Shown: piece after piece, positions 16,635 through 25,416 of the stretch
Layout of the letters: each line of letters starts with the position of its first letter
Numbering within the stretch: position 1 is the first letter of the stretch
From: Gammaproteobacteria bacterium TMED112
Lineage (GTDB): Bacteria > Pseudomonadota > Gammaproteobacteria > Magnimaribacterales > TMED112
Direction of reading: 5' to 3'
DNA: 47,633 bases
Assembly: GCA_002170245.2 (NCBI GenBank)
Contig: NHFN02000002.1
Span: 1 to 47,633 of the forward strand
The notes under the pieces: model-generated
Databases searched by the model: none
Seen by the model: the letters and a program-made list of their open reading frames with translations, nothing else
Told to the model about the DNA's origin: nothing
Made by a program: the position numbers and the translations under genes

Positions 16635-17366
16635 ATGAAAATATTAATAATTGGATATGGAGAGATTGCAAACAATTTTGCACGGCTTAACCAAAATTAC
16701 AAATTTACAGGTTTGAGAAGAACTGATGCAACAGACCTGCCCAATGTCGATACTATCATTTGTGACTATATCAAAGGACTACCGAAAATTGAAAACCAAA
16801 GCTCTTATGACTGGGTCATCTTTTTTCCTAAGATTTCAGGCAGTAATCCTAAAAGTTATGAGGATGCTTATACTTCAAGACTCAGTGAGATTGAAAAAAA
16901 ACTTCCAACTAGTAAAAAAATTTTTATTTCTTCAACTAGAGTTTATTTAAATCATCAAAATGAAATAGTTGATGAAAACGAAACCTTAAAGTCATCGGAT
17001 CAACAGGGCAATATTATTCAAAGATACGAACAAATAATACTTAAGAACGATAATAACCAAATACTAAGATTAAGCGGCCTCATCACGAACAAATCTAATT
17101 TTGTGAACAAAGTAATCAAGGAAAAGTTATTCACAAGTAATAAATATATCAATGCTATCCATATTGACGATGTTTTAAAAATGCTGAAAGACATGATTGA
17201 AAAAAAATTAACAGCAAAAATAATTAATGCTGTTATGCCGTCAATTTCAATGTATTCAGAACTTGATACTGGATTTAAAGGGAGCCCTGTAAACGCTGCT
17301 ATAAAATCTATACACTACAATGATGCGAGGCAATTCAAAATTAAAACGGTTAAAGAGATAGTATGA
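16635..17366 (+). CDS. NAD(P)-binding SDR-like protein (YeeZ-like)
   Basis: The N-terminus MKILIIGYGEIANNFARL is a Rossmann-fold nucleotide-binding motif. IFISSTRVY near 95-103 resembles the SSxxVY region of extended short-chain dehydrogenases, and YEQIIL and LRLSGL also fit epimerase-like folds. The glycine loop is GYGEIA, shorter than the classic GxxGxxG, as in YeeZ-type proteins. Length is 243 aa with no signal or membrane segment. The stop overlaps the yicC start by four bases, so it probably leads the yicC-gmk-rpoZ-spoT-pyrB transcript. The substrate is unknown. Confidence 0.7.
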   Translation: MKILIIGYGEIANNFARLNQNYKFTGLRRTDATDLPNVDTIICDYIKGLPKIENQSSYDWVIFFPKISGSNPKSYEDAYTSRLSEIEKKLPTSKKIFISSTRVYLNHQNEIVDENETLKSSDQQGNIIQRYEQIILKNDNNQILRLSGLITNKSNFVNKVIKEKLFTSNKYINAIHIDDVLKMLKDMIEKKLTAKIINAVMPSISMYSELDTGFKGSPVNAAIKSIHYNDARQFKIKTVKEIV

Positions 17367-18208
17367 AGAGCATGACAGGCTTTAGTGAAGCAAGCTTACA
17401 CAAAGATGGTATTCAATTTAAATGTTTTGTTAAATCTTTAAATAGCCGTTTTATTGAAATAAATATAAGGCTGCCAAATAGTTTAAAAAAACATGAAGGA
17501 TGGGTAAGAGACTCTATAAAAAAGAATTTTGCTAGAGGGAAAATTGATTTTGATCTTAATTGTACTACTCCTGCTAAAGATCAATTAAAACTCTCAGAAA
17601 ATTTTTTAAAATTAGTTAAACAAAATGAAAATGTAGCTGGATCAAAGGGAATAGAATTGGCTGATTTAACCTATCTTGATCTGTTAAAGCTTAGAGATTC
17701 AATACAAAGCGATTATGTTCTAAGTGCAGTATCTCTAAAATCCCTGGTAAAGGAATCTTTATCTAATTTACAAAAAAATTGTCTACAAGATGGTGAATCC
17801 ACTAAAAGAGATGTAAAAAAATTGTTATCAAAAATGGGAAAATCTATCGCTAAAATTAAAAAAAAGGAAAAACAAAACACGAATCATGTTGCAAAAAAGT
17901 TTCAAAGACTGAAAAAAGAGTTTCAATTTAAAGATCAAGAAATAAATGTGAATGAGATTGTTTCCTCTTTTAGTAAGGCAGATATTAATGAGGAAATTGT
18001 GAGATTTAAATCTCATTTAGAATTAGTTACTAAGCTTTCAGAATCAAAAGCTCTTATTGGGAAAAAAATGGATTTTTACTCACAAGAAATGCTTAGAGAA
18101 GCGAACACCATAGCTTCAAAAGCACAGATTGTTGATATTAAAAATGAAGCAGTTGAATTGAAGTGTTTAATTGAAAAAATGAAGGAGCATGCTCAAAATG
18201 TTGAGTGA
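17363..18208 (+). CDS. yicC: YicC family endoribonuclease-like protein
   Basis: This 281-aa protein starts with the hallmark MKSMTGFSEAS. It keeps the N-terminal domain pattern (VKSLNSRFIEINIRLPNSL, RGKIDF) and the C-terminal DUF1732 helices ending in a conserved stretch with GKKMDFYSQEMLREANTI and [12 protein letters not shown]. coli YicC is an RNA-binding endoribonuclease implicated in small-RNA decay. A yicC-gmk pairing occurs in many bacteria. It overlaps both neighbours. Confidence 0.95.
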   Translation: MKSMTGFSEASLHKDGIQFKCFVKSLNSRFIEINIRLPNSLKKHEGWVRDSIKKNFARGKIDFDLNCTTPAKDQLKLSENFLKLVKQNENVAGSKGIELADLTYLDLLKLRDSIQSDYVLSAVSLKSLVKESLSNLQKNCLQDGESTKRDVKKLLSKMGKSIAKIKKKEKQNTNHVAKKFQRLKKEFQFKDQEINVNEIVSSFSKADINEEIVRFKSHLELVTKLSESKALIGKKMDFYSQEMLREANTIASKAQIVDIKNEAVELKCLIEKMKEHAQNVE

Positions 18209-18770
18209 TTTATTTATTGTTACAGCACCTTCTGGAGCTGGCAAAACAACTCTAATAAAAAAAGCCCTTGAATATGCATCGAATAATTCTAAGAAATTTG
18301 TTTTATCAATATCACATACAACAAGAAAACCACGAGATGGCGAGCAAAATGGTGAAGATTATGTCTTCTTAACTGAAGATGAGTTTTTAAATAATATTAA
18401 AAAAGAAGAATATCTAGAATATGCAATTGTGCATGGAAATTATTATGGGACTCCTAAATCTGAAATTGATCAAAATCTCAGTAAAGGCTTAAAAGTCATA
18501 TTAGAGATAGATTGGCAAGGAGCTTTACAAATAATGAAGCATTATCCAAGTGCAGAAAGTATATTTATTTCACCCCCCTCGGTTGATGAACTCAGGAAAA
18601 GATTGACTGATAGAGGTCTTGATTCTGACGAAGTTATTAATCGCAGGATTGAGGGTGCACAAGAAGAAATGAGTAAATCAAATCACTTTAAGCATCAAAT
18701 AACCAATATTTCACTAGACATAGCAACCAAAAACCTTTTAAATATCATGTTCAGAGAAAACCATGGCTAG
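18198..18770 (+). CDS. gmk: guanylate kinase
   Basis: This enzyme phosphorylates GMP to GDP with ATP. The P-loop is PSGAGKT (11-17), [17 protein letters not shown] is the GMP-binding stretch, and [12 protein letters not shown] and the [10 protein letters not shown] helix are typical. Two starts are possible, 18189 and 18198; GGAG at 18184-18187 is one base from the first ATG and ten from the second, so I chose 18198 (190 aa). The gene overlaps yicC by 11 bases and rpoZ by 8. It feeds guanine nucleotides into the pool from which SpoT, two genes on, can make (p)ppGpp. Confidence 0.95.
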   Translation: MLSDLFIVTAPSGAGKTTLIKKALEYASNNSKKFVLSISHTTRKPRDGEQNGEDYVFLTEDEFLNNIKKEEYLEYAIVHGNYYGTPKSEIDQNLSKGLKVILEIDWQGALQIMKHYPSAESIFISPPSVDELRKRLTDRGLDSDEVINRRIEGAQEEMSKSNHFKHQITNISLDIATKNLLNIMFRENHG

Positions 18771-19020
18771 AATTACAGTAGAAGATTGTTTAGAGAAAGT
18801 TGAAAGTAGATTCGATTTGGTTCTAAAAGCATCAGAAAGAGCTAGAGATTTAATCTCAACAAGTGCTGAGCCCTTAGTTGATCCTGAAAATGATAAGCCT
18901 ACTATCATCGCGTTGCGAGAAATTGCTGAAGGTTTTCTAGATGAAGACTATGTGCCACCAAGTGAAACCGAAGAGGATGACACTGGTGAAGAATTTCTTG
19001 ATAATGTTGATAAGGAGTAG
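18763..19020 (+). CDS. rpoZ: RNA polymerase omega subunit
   Basis: The omega subunit helps assemble RNA polymerase and forms part of a ppGpp-binding site. The 85-aa product begins [20 protein letters not shown], the standard start. The usual LVxxAxxRAR helix is present as [11 protein letters not shown], and [10 protein letters not shown] matches the conserved central helix. The C-terminal 25 residues are very acidic. It overlaps gmk by 8 bases and lies 8 bases before spoT, the common gmk-rpoZ-spoT order. Confidence 0.95.
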   Translation: MARITVEDCLEKVESRFDLVLKASERARDLISTSAEPLVDPENDKPTIIALREIAEGFLDEDYVPPSETEEDDTGEEFLDNVDKE

Positions 19021-19028
19021 AAAAATCA

Positions 19029-21176
19029 TTGTTCGAATCAATAAGTCTTTTTAGTAAACCAAAAACTTCACGTTTGAGTGTCGAGCTCGACCAATTATCT
19101 AAATTATATCTAAACCCTTTATCCAATCAGAAGATAAAAAAAGCTGTTTCTTTTGCTGATAAAGCGCATGAGGGGCAGTTTCGTAAAAGTGGTGAACCTT
19201 TTTTAATACATCCTATAAATGTTGGATTAATACTTGCCTCATTAAAAATGGATGCAGATACAATCATTGCTGGTTTGTTGCACGATGTAGTTGAAGATTG
19301 TGAGATTTCTTTAAAAACTGTAAAAAAAGAGTTTGGTAATAACGTTGCTAAGTTAGTAGATGGTATGACTAAATTACTACAACTTGACGATAAACTTAAA
19401 GATCAAAGCCAAGCAGAATACTTTCAAAAGATGGCACTTGCTACTGCTGAAGATGTTCGTGTTGTAATTATAAAACTTGCTGATCGTTTACATAATCTAC
19501 AAACTATTGAACATTTGCCTAGAGATAAGCAGATAAAAAAAGCTAAGGAAACACTCGAATTATATGCCCCCTTAGCTCATCAGATCGGGATGCATAAAAT
19601 GGCAACTGATTTAGAAGACCATTCTTTTAAAACAATACATCCCTTTAGACATAAACTTATTGAGCAAGCTTTAAAGAAAAATGAGCTTAATAGAAAAACA
19701 TTAATATCTAAAGTAAAGAAAACATTAAGAGCAAAATTTAAAAAAAATAAATTACTTGCAGATACAAAAGGCAGAAGAAAAAGGATTTATAGCATTTATC
19801 AAAAGATGAAATCTAAACATAAATCTTTTAGAGATATATATGATGTCTTTGCTTTTAGAGTAACTGTTGAAAAAGTTGAAGAGTGCTATAAGACGTTAGG
19901 AATAATTCACAATGTTTTCTCACCAATATCTGGAAAATTTAAGGACTATATAGCAGTTCCAAAGATGAATGGCTATCAAGCTCTTCACACTGTAGTGATG
20001 ACTTTTGATGGGGTGCCAATGGAAGTCCAAATCCAAACTTCCGCGATGGAAACTTTTGCAAACTATGGGATTGCGTCCCATGGGTTATACAAAACAAAGG
20101 TTAATGATGATCAAGTAAAGGCAAAATCAAGGCAATTAGTTCAAAGGCTTACTGATATGAGTAAAAGGAGCTCGTCGTCTTTAGAATTTCTCGAAAGCCT
20201 TAAGACGGATATGAAAGGTAAAGAAGTATATGTATTTTCTCCTAATGGAAGAATATTTTCTCTTAAACAAGGTTCCACCAGTATTGATTATGCTTATGCA
20301 GTTCATAGTAGCCTTGGAAACTATTGCCTTTCATGTGAAATAGATAAAAAACTTTCCCCTTTATCAACAGCTTTAAAAAGTGGTCAAACTGTTGAAATAA
20401 TTAAAAGCAAAAAGAAAACTGTAAATGCAGCTTGGCTAAATTTTGTAGTTACTTCGAAGGCAATCACAGAAATAAAAAAAGAACTTAGAAAAGTTAAAAT
20501 AAGTGACGCTAGAGTTTTAGGTAAAGACTTGCTTGAAGATAGTTTGCATGATGCAGGAATGGAACTAAGTGAGTATCCAAATGAACAATTAAAAGGAGTA
20601 TTCAATCTCTTGGGTGTTAGATCCCTAAACCAATTGCTTGTTGATATCGGGTCAGGAAGAAAAAGAAGTAACGTGGTTTCTCAAAGTTTTGCCGAGGGCT
20701 TAAGAGGTTTTTCAAGCTCAAAGGTAGTTGCCGCAGAGTTGAAGATAGGTTCATCAGAGAAATATGGGGCTATTAAGTTTCCAGAGTGTTGCTATCCTGT
20801 GCATGGTGATCCTTGTTTAGCAGTTCATAATGAGCTAGGTATAACGATACATAGAGCTAATTGTGAAAATTTGAAAGGCTTTTTAAATACTCCGGGCAGA
20901 TGTTCGAACATCAATTGGGAAAAAAATGACGATTCAGAATATTTAGCTGCCCTAACTATGAATTTAGTTAATGAACCAGGGGCTTTAGCTGATGTATCAA
21001 AAATTATCTCTAACAATGAATCAAATATACAGAGCGTATTAACGAAAACACTTGATGAAAACTTTATCGAGCTCACTCTTAAAATTTTAGTTAGAGATAT
21101 CGATCACTTAAATACAATAAACTCAAAATTAATAAAAAATAAAACTGTAACAAACATAGAGAGAAAACTAACTTGA
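19029..21176 (+). CDS. spoT: bifunctional (p)ppGpp synthetase/hydrolase SpoT
   Basis: This enzyme makes and breaks the (p)ppGpp alarmone. The 715-aa protein has an HD hydrolase domain (AHEGQFRKSGEPFLIHP and LLHDVVED, His85-Asp86), an apparently intact synthetase domain (FKDYIAVPKMNGYQALHT near 303-320), a TGS domain from about 400 (VFSPNGRIFSLKQG, DYAYAVHS) and a C-terminal ACT domain from about 637. Both catalytic halves look intact. The start is TTG, with GGAG 11 bases upstream; no better start is available. It overlaps pyrB by four bases (TTGA). Confidence 0.95.
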   Translation: MFESISLFSKPKTSRLSVELDQLSKLYLNPLSNQKIKKAVSFADKAHEGQFRKSGEPFLIHPINVGLILASLKMDADTIIAGLLHDVVEDCEISLKTVKKEFGNNVAKLVDGMTKLLQLDDKLKDQSQAEYFQKMALATAEDVRVVIIKLADRLHNLQTIEHLPRDKQIKKAKETLELYAPLAHQIGMHKMATDLEDHSFKTIHPFRHKLIEQALKKNELNRKTLISKVKKTLRAKFKKNKLLADTKGRRKRIYSIYQKMKSKHKSFRDIYDVFAFRVTVEKVEECYKTLGIIHNVFSPISGKFKDYIAVPKMNGYQALHTVVMTFDGVPMEVQIQTSAMETFANYGIASHGLYKTKVNDDQVKAKSRQLVQRLTDMSKRSSSSLEFLESLKTDMKGKEVYVFSPNGRIFSLKQGSTSIDYAYAVHSSLGNYCLSCEIDKKLSPLSTALKSGQTVEIIKSKKKTVNAAWLNFVVTSKAITEIKKELRKVKISDARVLGKDLLEDSLHDAGMELSEYPNEQLKGVFNLLGVRSLNQLLVDIGSGRKRSNVVSQSFAEGLRGFSSSKVVAAELKIGSSEKYGAIKFPECCYPVHGDPCLAVHNELGITIHRANCENLKGFLNTPGRCSNINWEKNDDSEYLAALTMNLVNEPGALADVSKIISNNESNIQSVLTKTLDENFIELTLKILVRDIDHLNTINSKLIKNKTVTNIERKLT

Positions 21177-22063
21177 ATAAAATTCCTGATATCGCCAGCC
21201 TCGAAAAAGTTTTTTTTGATGAGGTGCTTGACCTTACTACCAAAATAAGTGATGAGTGGCCAAATATTGAACAAGTTGGCGCCGGTAAAACAATTTGCCT
21301 ATTATTTTGGGAGCCAAGTACCAGAACAAAACTTTCTTTCGAGCATGCAGCAAAAAAATTGGGTTTTAATGTCTTAGATTTCTCTCCAGAAAACTCTTCA
21401 TTGAAAAAAGGTGAATCCTTTGAAGACACAATTCTTACTTTATTGGCAATGCAAGTAGATGGTTTTATTATTCGTCATCCAGAGGATAATATCTCAAAGA
21501 AAATTACATCTATGTTGCCAGAAAACGTTTTCTACATAAATGCTGGAGATGGAAATTATGCACATCCTACGCAAGCTATGTTGGATGTCTATACAATGAA
21601 AGAAAAGTTCGATGATTTATCCAGTTTAAAGCTAACAATTCTTGGTGACGTTAATCATTCAAGAGTAATCCCTTCTCAGCTTGAGCTTCTAAAGAAATAT
21701 TCATCTAAAGATATTAATTTTCTTGGGCCTGAATCACTCATTTCTAAAAATTTCTCACCATCATATTCAGAAGTTTCTGAAGATTTTTTAGTTGATAGAG
21801 ATATTTTGTATATTCTTAGGATACAAAAAGAAAGATTCAAAGACGACGATGGCATTGATGAGACTCAGTTCATTGAAAACTTTCAAGTTAATGAAAAGTT
21901 TCTTAAAAATACAGGTTTTAAAGGATTTCTTATGCATCCAGGGCCAATGAATATTGGCGCTGAAATAACCAGAGATATTGCTCATAGCAAAAATTCTTTA
22001 GTTTTAAGACAAGTTGAAAATGGACTTTACCTGAGAGCAGCTCTATTGAGCCTTATTCTTTAA
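21173..22063 (+). CDS. pyrB: aspartate carbamoyltransferase catalytic subunit
   Basis: PyrB condenses carbamoyl phosphate and aspartate in pyrimidine synthesis. Visible motifs are EPSTRTKLSFEHAAKKLG from about residue 46 (carbamoyl phosphate site), NAGDGNYAHPTQAMLD near 124-139, GDVNHSRVI and the late MHPGPMNIGAEI. The 296-aa length is normal. The start is TTG, overlapping the spoT stop (TTGA), so it is probably translated by reinitiation. No pyrI regulatory subunit or linked dihydroorotase is present here. Its last 21 bases overlap the convergent ribE gene. Confidence 0.95.
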   Translation: MNKIPDIASLEKVFFDEVLDLTTKISDEWPNIEQVGAGKTICLLFWEPSTRTKLSFEHAAKKLGFNVLDFSPENSSLKKGESFEDTILTLLAMQVDGFIIRHPEDNISKKITSMLPENVFYINAGDGNYAHPTQAMLDVYTMKEKFDDLSSLKLTILGDVNHSRVIPSQLELLKKYSSKDINFLGPESLISKNFSPSYSEVSEDFLVDRDILYILRIQKERFKDDDGIDETQFIENFQVNEKFLKNTGFKGFLMHPGPMNIGAEITRDIAHSKNSLVLRQVENGLYLRAALLSLIL

Positions 22064-22654
22064 TATTCGTTCAGTTGTGTCCACAATAGCTATAGTTGAC
22101 TGATCTATTTCTAGGTTAACTTCATTGTCAAAAACCAAATCATCTAAATTGGTAGTCTTAAGAGTTTCAGGTATTAAATGTACCTGAAATCTGGAATTAT
22201 TAATTTTGCCAATTGTAATGCTACAACCATTTATACCTATATACCCTTTCTCAGAGAGGTATTTAGACCACTCTGATGAGGTATCTATAACAATATCTTT
22301 TGAATCTCCGTTGATCAAAACTTCTTTAACTAAACCTCTCAAATGAATATGACCGGACATTAGGTGGCCTCCAACTGGCCCCCCAAAAAATAAGGAGGAT
22401 TCCAAGTTTACACATGAATCAACGGCGTAATTTTTTATTATAGTTCTATCTAGCGTCTCGTTAACTGCGTCAAAGGTTAAAGAATGATTATTCTTTTCAG
22501 TAATAGTTAAACAAACACCATCTACTGCAACACTGTCACCAATTTTTTTATCTTTGATAAAACTCTTAGAACAATTGACTGTGATAATTAAGTGTCCATT
22601 GCCTTGTAATAAGGTATTTATTACTCCCTTTTCTTGTACAATTCCACTAAACAT
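22043..22654 (-). CDS. ribE: riboflavin synthase alpha subunit
   Basis: Riboflavin synthase turns two 6,7-dimethyl-8-ribityllumazine molecules into riboflavin. The start at 22654 gives the canonical MFSGIVQEKG; an earlier in-frame start would extend into pyrE. Two tandem lumazine-binding repeats are seen: the first with DGVCLTI and GGHLMSGHIH, the second with KGYIGINGCSITIG and IPETLKTT. Length is 203 aa. It overlaps pyrE upstream by 8 bases and the convergent pyrB by 21 bases. No FMN riboswitch precedes it; it is read within the rph-pyrE operon. Confidence 0.95.
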   Translation of the reverse strand: MFSGIVQEKGVINTLLQGNGHLIITVNCSKSFIKDKKIGDSVAVDGVCLTITEKNNHSLTFDAVNETLDRTIIKNYAVDSCVNLESSLFFGGPVGGHLMSGHIHLRGLVKEVLINGDSKDIVIDTSSEWSKYLSEKGYIGINGCSITIGKINNSRFQVHLIPETLKTTNLDDLVFDNEVNLEIDQSTIAIVDTTERILKNKAQ

Positions 22655-23285
22655 CTTCACCGCCAAATTCATCTCTATAGATTCTTATACTTTTAAGAAT
22701 ATCTTTATCAATTACTTCATTTGCACTCAATAGATCATCAAGAGAAATTATTGAAAAAACATCAAGGCCTTCTTTTTTAAGTTCTGATGATGCCTTGAGC
22801 ATTGAACTCTGACCTTTTTCTTGACGATCTAGGGTTACCAGAGCTCCACAAATATTGACCTCATTCCCGTTTAAAAAAGTTAAAGCCTCTCTTATTGCTA
22901 AGCCGGATGAGACTACATCATCAATAATGAGTACATTCCCTTTTTGAATTGCTCCAATAAGAGTTCCACCTTCTCCATGATCCTTAATTTCCTTTCTATT
23001 AAAGCAAATAGGCATATTCCCTTCTTTGCTAAGCTTAGTGGCCAAAATTGATGCAAGGAAAATACCCTTATAAGCTGGCCCAAAAATCATATCAAATTTT
23101 AAATTTGAATCTTTTACTTTTGCAGCTAGGATTTCTGCTAACTCATCCAAGGCACCATATTCAATAAACGCTGATGCATTGAAAAAATATGGACTTTTTC
23201 TACCAGACTTAAGTGTAAAGTCGCCAAATTTAAGTGCGTTTGCTTTCAGAGCAAGTCTTATAAAGTTTTTCTGATAATCTTTCAC
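22647..23285 (-). CDS. pyrE: orotate phosphoribosyltransferase
   Basis: PyrE joins orotate and PRPP to give orotidine monophosphate. The PRPP-binding motif is VLIIDDVVSSGLAIREAL, and MIFGPAYKGIFLA, FCFNRKEIKDHGEGG-like flexible loop residues and SGRKSPYFFNAS near the N-terminus are all characteristic. The 212-aa length is normal. It starts with a four-base overlap of the rph stop, keeping the rph-pyrE order known from enteric bacteria, where pyrE is controlled by attenuation; I see no attenuator here. Confidence 0.96.
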   Translation of the reverse strand: MKDYQKNFIRLALKANALKFGDFTLKSGRKSPYFFNASAFIEYGALDELAEILAAKVKDSNLKFDMIFGPAYKGIFLASILATKLSKEGNMPICFNRKEIKDHGEGGTLIGAIQKGNVLIIDDVVSSGLAIREALTFLNGNEVNICGALVTLDRQEKGQSSMLKASSELKKEGLDVFSIISLDDLLSANEVIDKDILKSIRIYRDEFGGEDV

Positions 23286-23989
23286 CTAGAGTTAATTATT
23301 TCGTTTTGCAATTTAAAGAGGTCTTTAATTCCACTCTCAGCTAAGTCTAAAAGAGCATTGAATTGTTCCTTGGAAAATGCTTTTTCCTCCCCTGTACCTT
23401 GAATCTCAATAAAATCAAGCTTTTCGTTCATTACTATGTTCACATCACACTCTGCATTACTATCTTCTTCATAATTTAAGTCAAGCAATAATCCTTCTTT
23501 ATAGATACCAACGCTAATTGCAGCAACTAAGTTTTTAACAGCATTTTCTTTACCAATTTTCTTCAATGCTTTGCATAAAGCAATTGTTCCACCAGTTATT
23601 GATGCTGTTCTTGTTCCACCATCTGCTTGTATTACGTCACAATCAATAGTGATCGTGTACCCTGTTAATTGATCGAGATCTACAACCTGTCTTAATGATC
23701 TTCCAATTAATCTTTGTATTTCCATAGTTCTTCCAGATTGCTTCCCTCTCTGAGCTTCGCGGTTCATTCTTTCGTTAGTTGAACGAGGCAACATGCCATA
23801 CTCAGCTGTTATCCATCCTGTTTTTTTATCTTGCATCCACCTAGGAACAGCTTTTTCTATGCTTGCATTACAAATTACATGTGTATCCCCAAATTTAATT
23901 AAAGCTGAACCTTCAGCATGCTTATTAAAATCAGGGACAATACTGACTTCTCTTAATTGATCATATTTACGGTTATCTAATCTATGCAT
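23282..23989 (-). CDS. rph: ribonuclease PH
   Basis: RNase PH trims the 3' ends of tRNA precursors using phosphate. The 235-aa protein shows the family pattern: FGDTHVICNASIE, GWITAEYGMLPRST, the RGKQSGRTMEIQRLIGRSLR block, DCDVIQADGGTRTASITGG, and DVNIVMNEKLDFIEIQGT. It appears full-length and intact, unlike the frameshifted rph of some E. coli K-12 lines. It begins the rph-pyrE-ribE operon and diverges from the amidohydrolase pair. Confidence 0.97.
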   Translation of the reverse strand: MHRLDNRKYDQLREVSIVPDFNKHAEGSALIKFGDTHVICNASIEKAVPRWMQDKKTGWITAEYGMLPRSTNERMNREAQRGKQSGRTMEIQRLIGRSLRQVVDLDQLTGYTITIDCDVIQADGGTRTASITGGTIALCKALKKIGKENAVKNLVAAISVGIYKEGLLLDLNYEEDSNAECDVNIVMNEKLDFIEIQGTGEEKAFSKEQFNALLDLAESGIKDLFKLQNEIINSR

Positions 23990-24033
23990 AGTTAATTTTG
24001 TTGTTTACTATTATACAGTCAAGGATTAATTAG

Positions 24034-25416
24034 ATGACAAAGAAATTATTACTACCACTTTTTACAGTTTTTCTTCTTGGTTGTACCGATCAGACAAGTT
24101 CATTTTTTCAAAATGAAGTGGAAGGTTCTGTTACAAATTTTAAAGATGACTTACATGGCACATATGCATCGACGTACAAGCCACTTAAATCTCAAAATAT
24201 TGTTATACGAAATGCAACAGTTTTCGATGGTAATGGAAATAAATTTCAAAACTTTGATGTACATTTTTCCGATGGAAAAATTCAAGGTGTTGGATTGAGA
24301 TTGGATGTTGGTGATGCAAAAGAAATAGATGGTACAGGAAAATATGTCACTCCAGGTATCATAGATAATCATTCACATATGGGTGTATATCCTGCTCCAA
24401 GTGTAAGAACAAGTAGTGATGGTAATGAAGCAACTAATCCTGTAACTTCTGAAGTTTGGGCAGAACACAGTGTTTGGACACAAGATCCACAATACAAACT
24501 TGCATTAGCAGGAGGGATAACCACTTTCCATGTCTTACCTGGCTCGGCAAATCTTTTTGGTGGCAGAGGTGTAACTTTAAAAAATGTTTCAGCAAATACT
24601 GTTCCAGAAATGAAATTTCCTCGTGCTCCTCATTCGTTAAAAATGGCTTGCGGTGAAAATCCTAAAAGAGTCTACAGCTCTAGAGGCCCTTCCACAAGAA
24701 TGGGTAATGTTGCAGGATATAGAAATGCTTGGATTGGTGCAGAAAATTACAAAGAACAACTTGAGCGTGATGCCACACATAGGGATATCAGAAATGAAAC
24801 TTTAGCTGGCGTTCTTGATGGAGAAATATTAGTTCACAACCATTGCTATAGAGCAGATGAGATGGCAACAATGATAAATATTGGCGAAGAGTTTGGTTAT
24901 AAAATTTCCACTTTTCATCATGGAGTAGAAGCTTATAAGATAGCAGATCTTCTTGCTGACGAAGGGATATGTGCAGCCCTTTGGGCAGACTGGTGGGGCT
25001 TTAAACATGAGGCATATGATATGACTATTGCAAATATAGCTATAGTGGATCAAGCAAGAGGCGGCACTGGTTGTGCAATAGTTCATTCAGATGATGAAAG
25101 TGGTATTCAACGACTCAATCAAGAAGCTGCAAAAGCTCTTGCTGCTGGTAGACGAGCAGGTTTTGAGATTTCAGAAGGAAGGGCTATGACCTGGATCACA
25201 AAAAACCCAGCAAAATCGCTAGGCATACTTGATCAAACTGGAACTTTAGATGCGGGAAAGGATGCAGATTTAGTAATTTGGAGCGGAAATCCTTTTAGTG
25301 TTTATACAAAAGCAGATCAAGTATATATAGACGGAGCTCTTGCGTTTGATAAAGCAACAAACTTTATGCCTCACACGGACTTTGATCTTGGAATAAAAGA
25401 GTGGGAGGTTAGATAG
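24034..25416 (+). CDS. secreted metal-dependent amidohydrolase lipoprotein
   Basis: A lipoprotein signal ends at Cys17 (LFTVFLLGCTDQ), so the enzyme acts outside the cytoplasm. The body is an amidohydrolase TIM barrel of the imidazolonepropionase-like group: H113-x-H115 in DNHSHMG, His268/His270 in VHNHCYRADE, His295/His296 in FHHGVEAYK, and Asp353 in VHSDDESG provide the usual metal ligands. The C-terminal GTLDAGKDADLVIWSGNP is a standard amidohydrolase ending. It is followed directly by a paralogue that has lost these ligands. Substrate unknown; a role on cyclic amides or peptides is a guess. Confidence 0.9.
   Translation: MTKKLLLPLFTVFLLGCTDQTSSFFQNEVEGSVTNFKDDLHGTYASTYKPLKSQNIVIRNATVFDGNGNKFQNFDVHFSDGKIQGVGLRLDVGDAKEIDGTGKYVTPGIIDNHSHMGVYPAPSVRTSSDGNEATNPVTSEVWAEHSVWTQDPQYKLALAGGITTFHVLPGSANLFGGRGVTLKNVSANTVPEMKFPRAPHSLKMACGENPKRVYSSRGPSTRMGNVAGYRNAWIGAENYKEQLERDATHRDIRNETLAGVLDGEILVHNHCYRADEMATMINIGEEFGYKISTFHHGVEAYKIADLLADEGICAALWADWWGFKHEAYDMTIANIAIVDQARGGTGCAIVHSDDESGIQRLNQEAAKALAAGRRAGFEISEGRAMTWITKNPAKSLGILDQTGTLDAGKDADLVIWSGNPFSVYTKADQVYIDGALAFDKATNFMPHTDFDLGIKEWEVR

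Noticed and set aside
22655-23285. FMN riboswitch for ribE
   Set aside because: The gene before ribE overlaps it, and the sequence upstream is pyrE coding region without the conserved FMN-riboswitch blocks.
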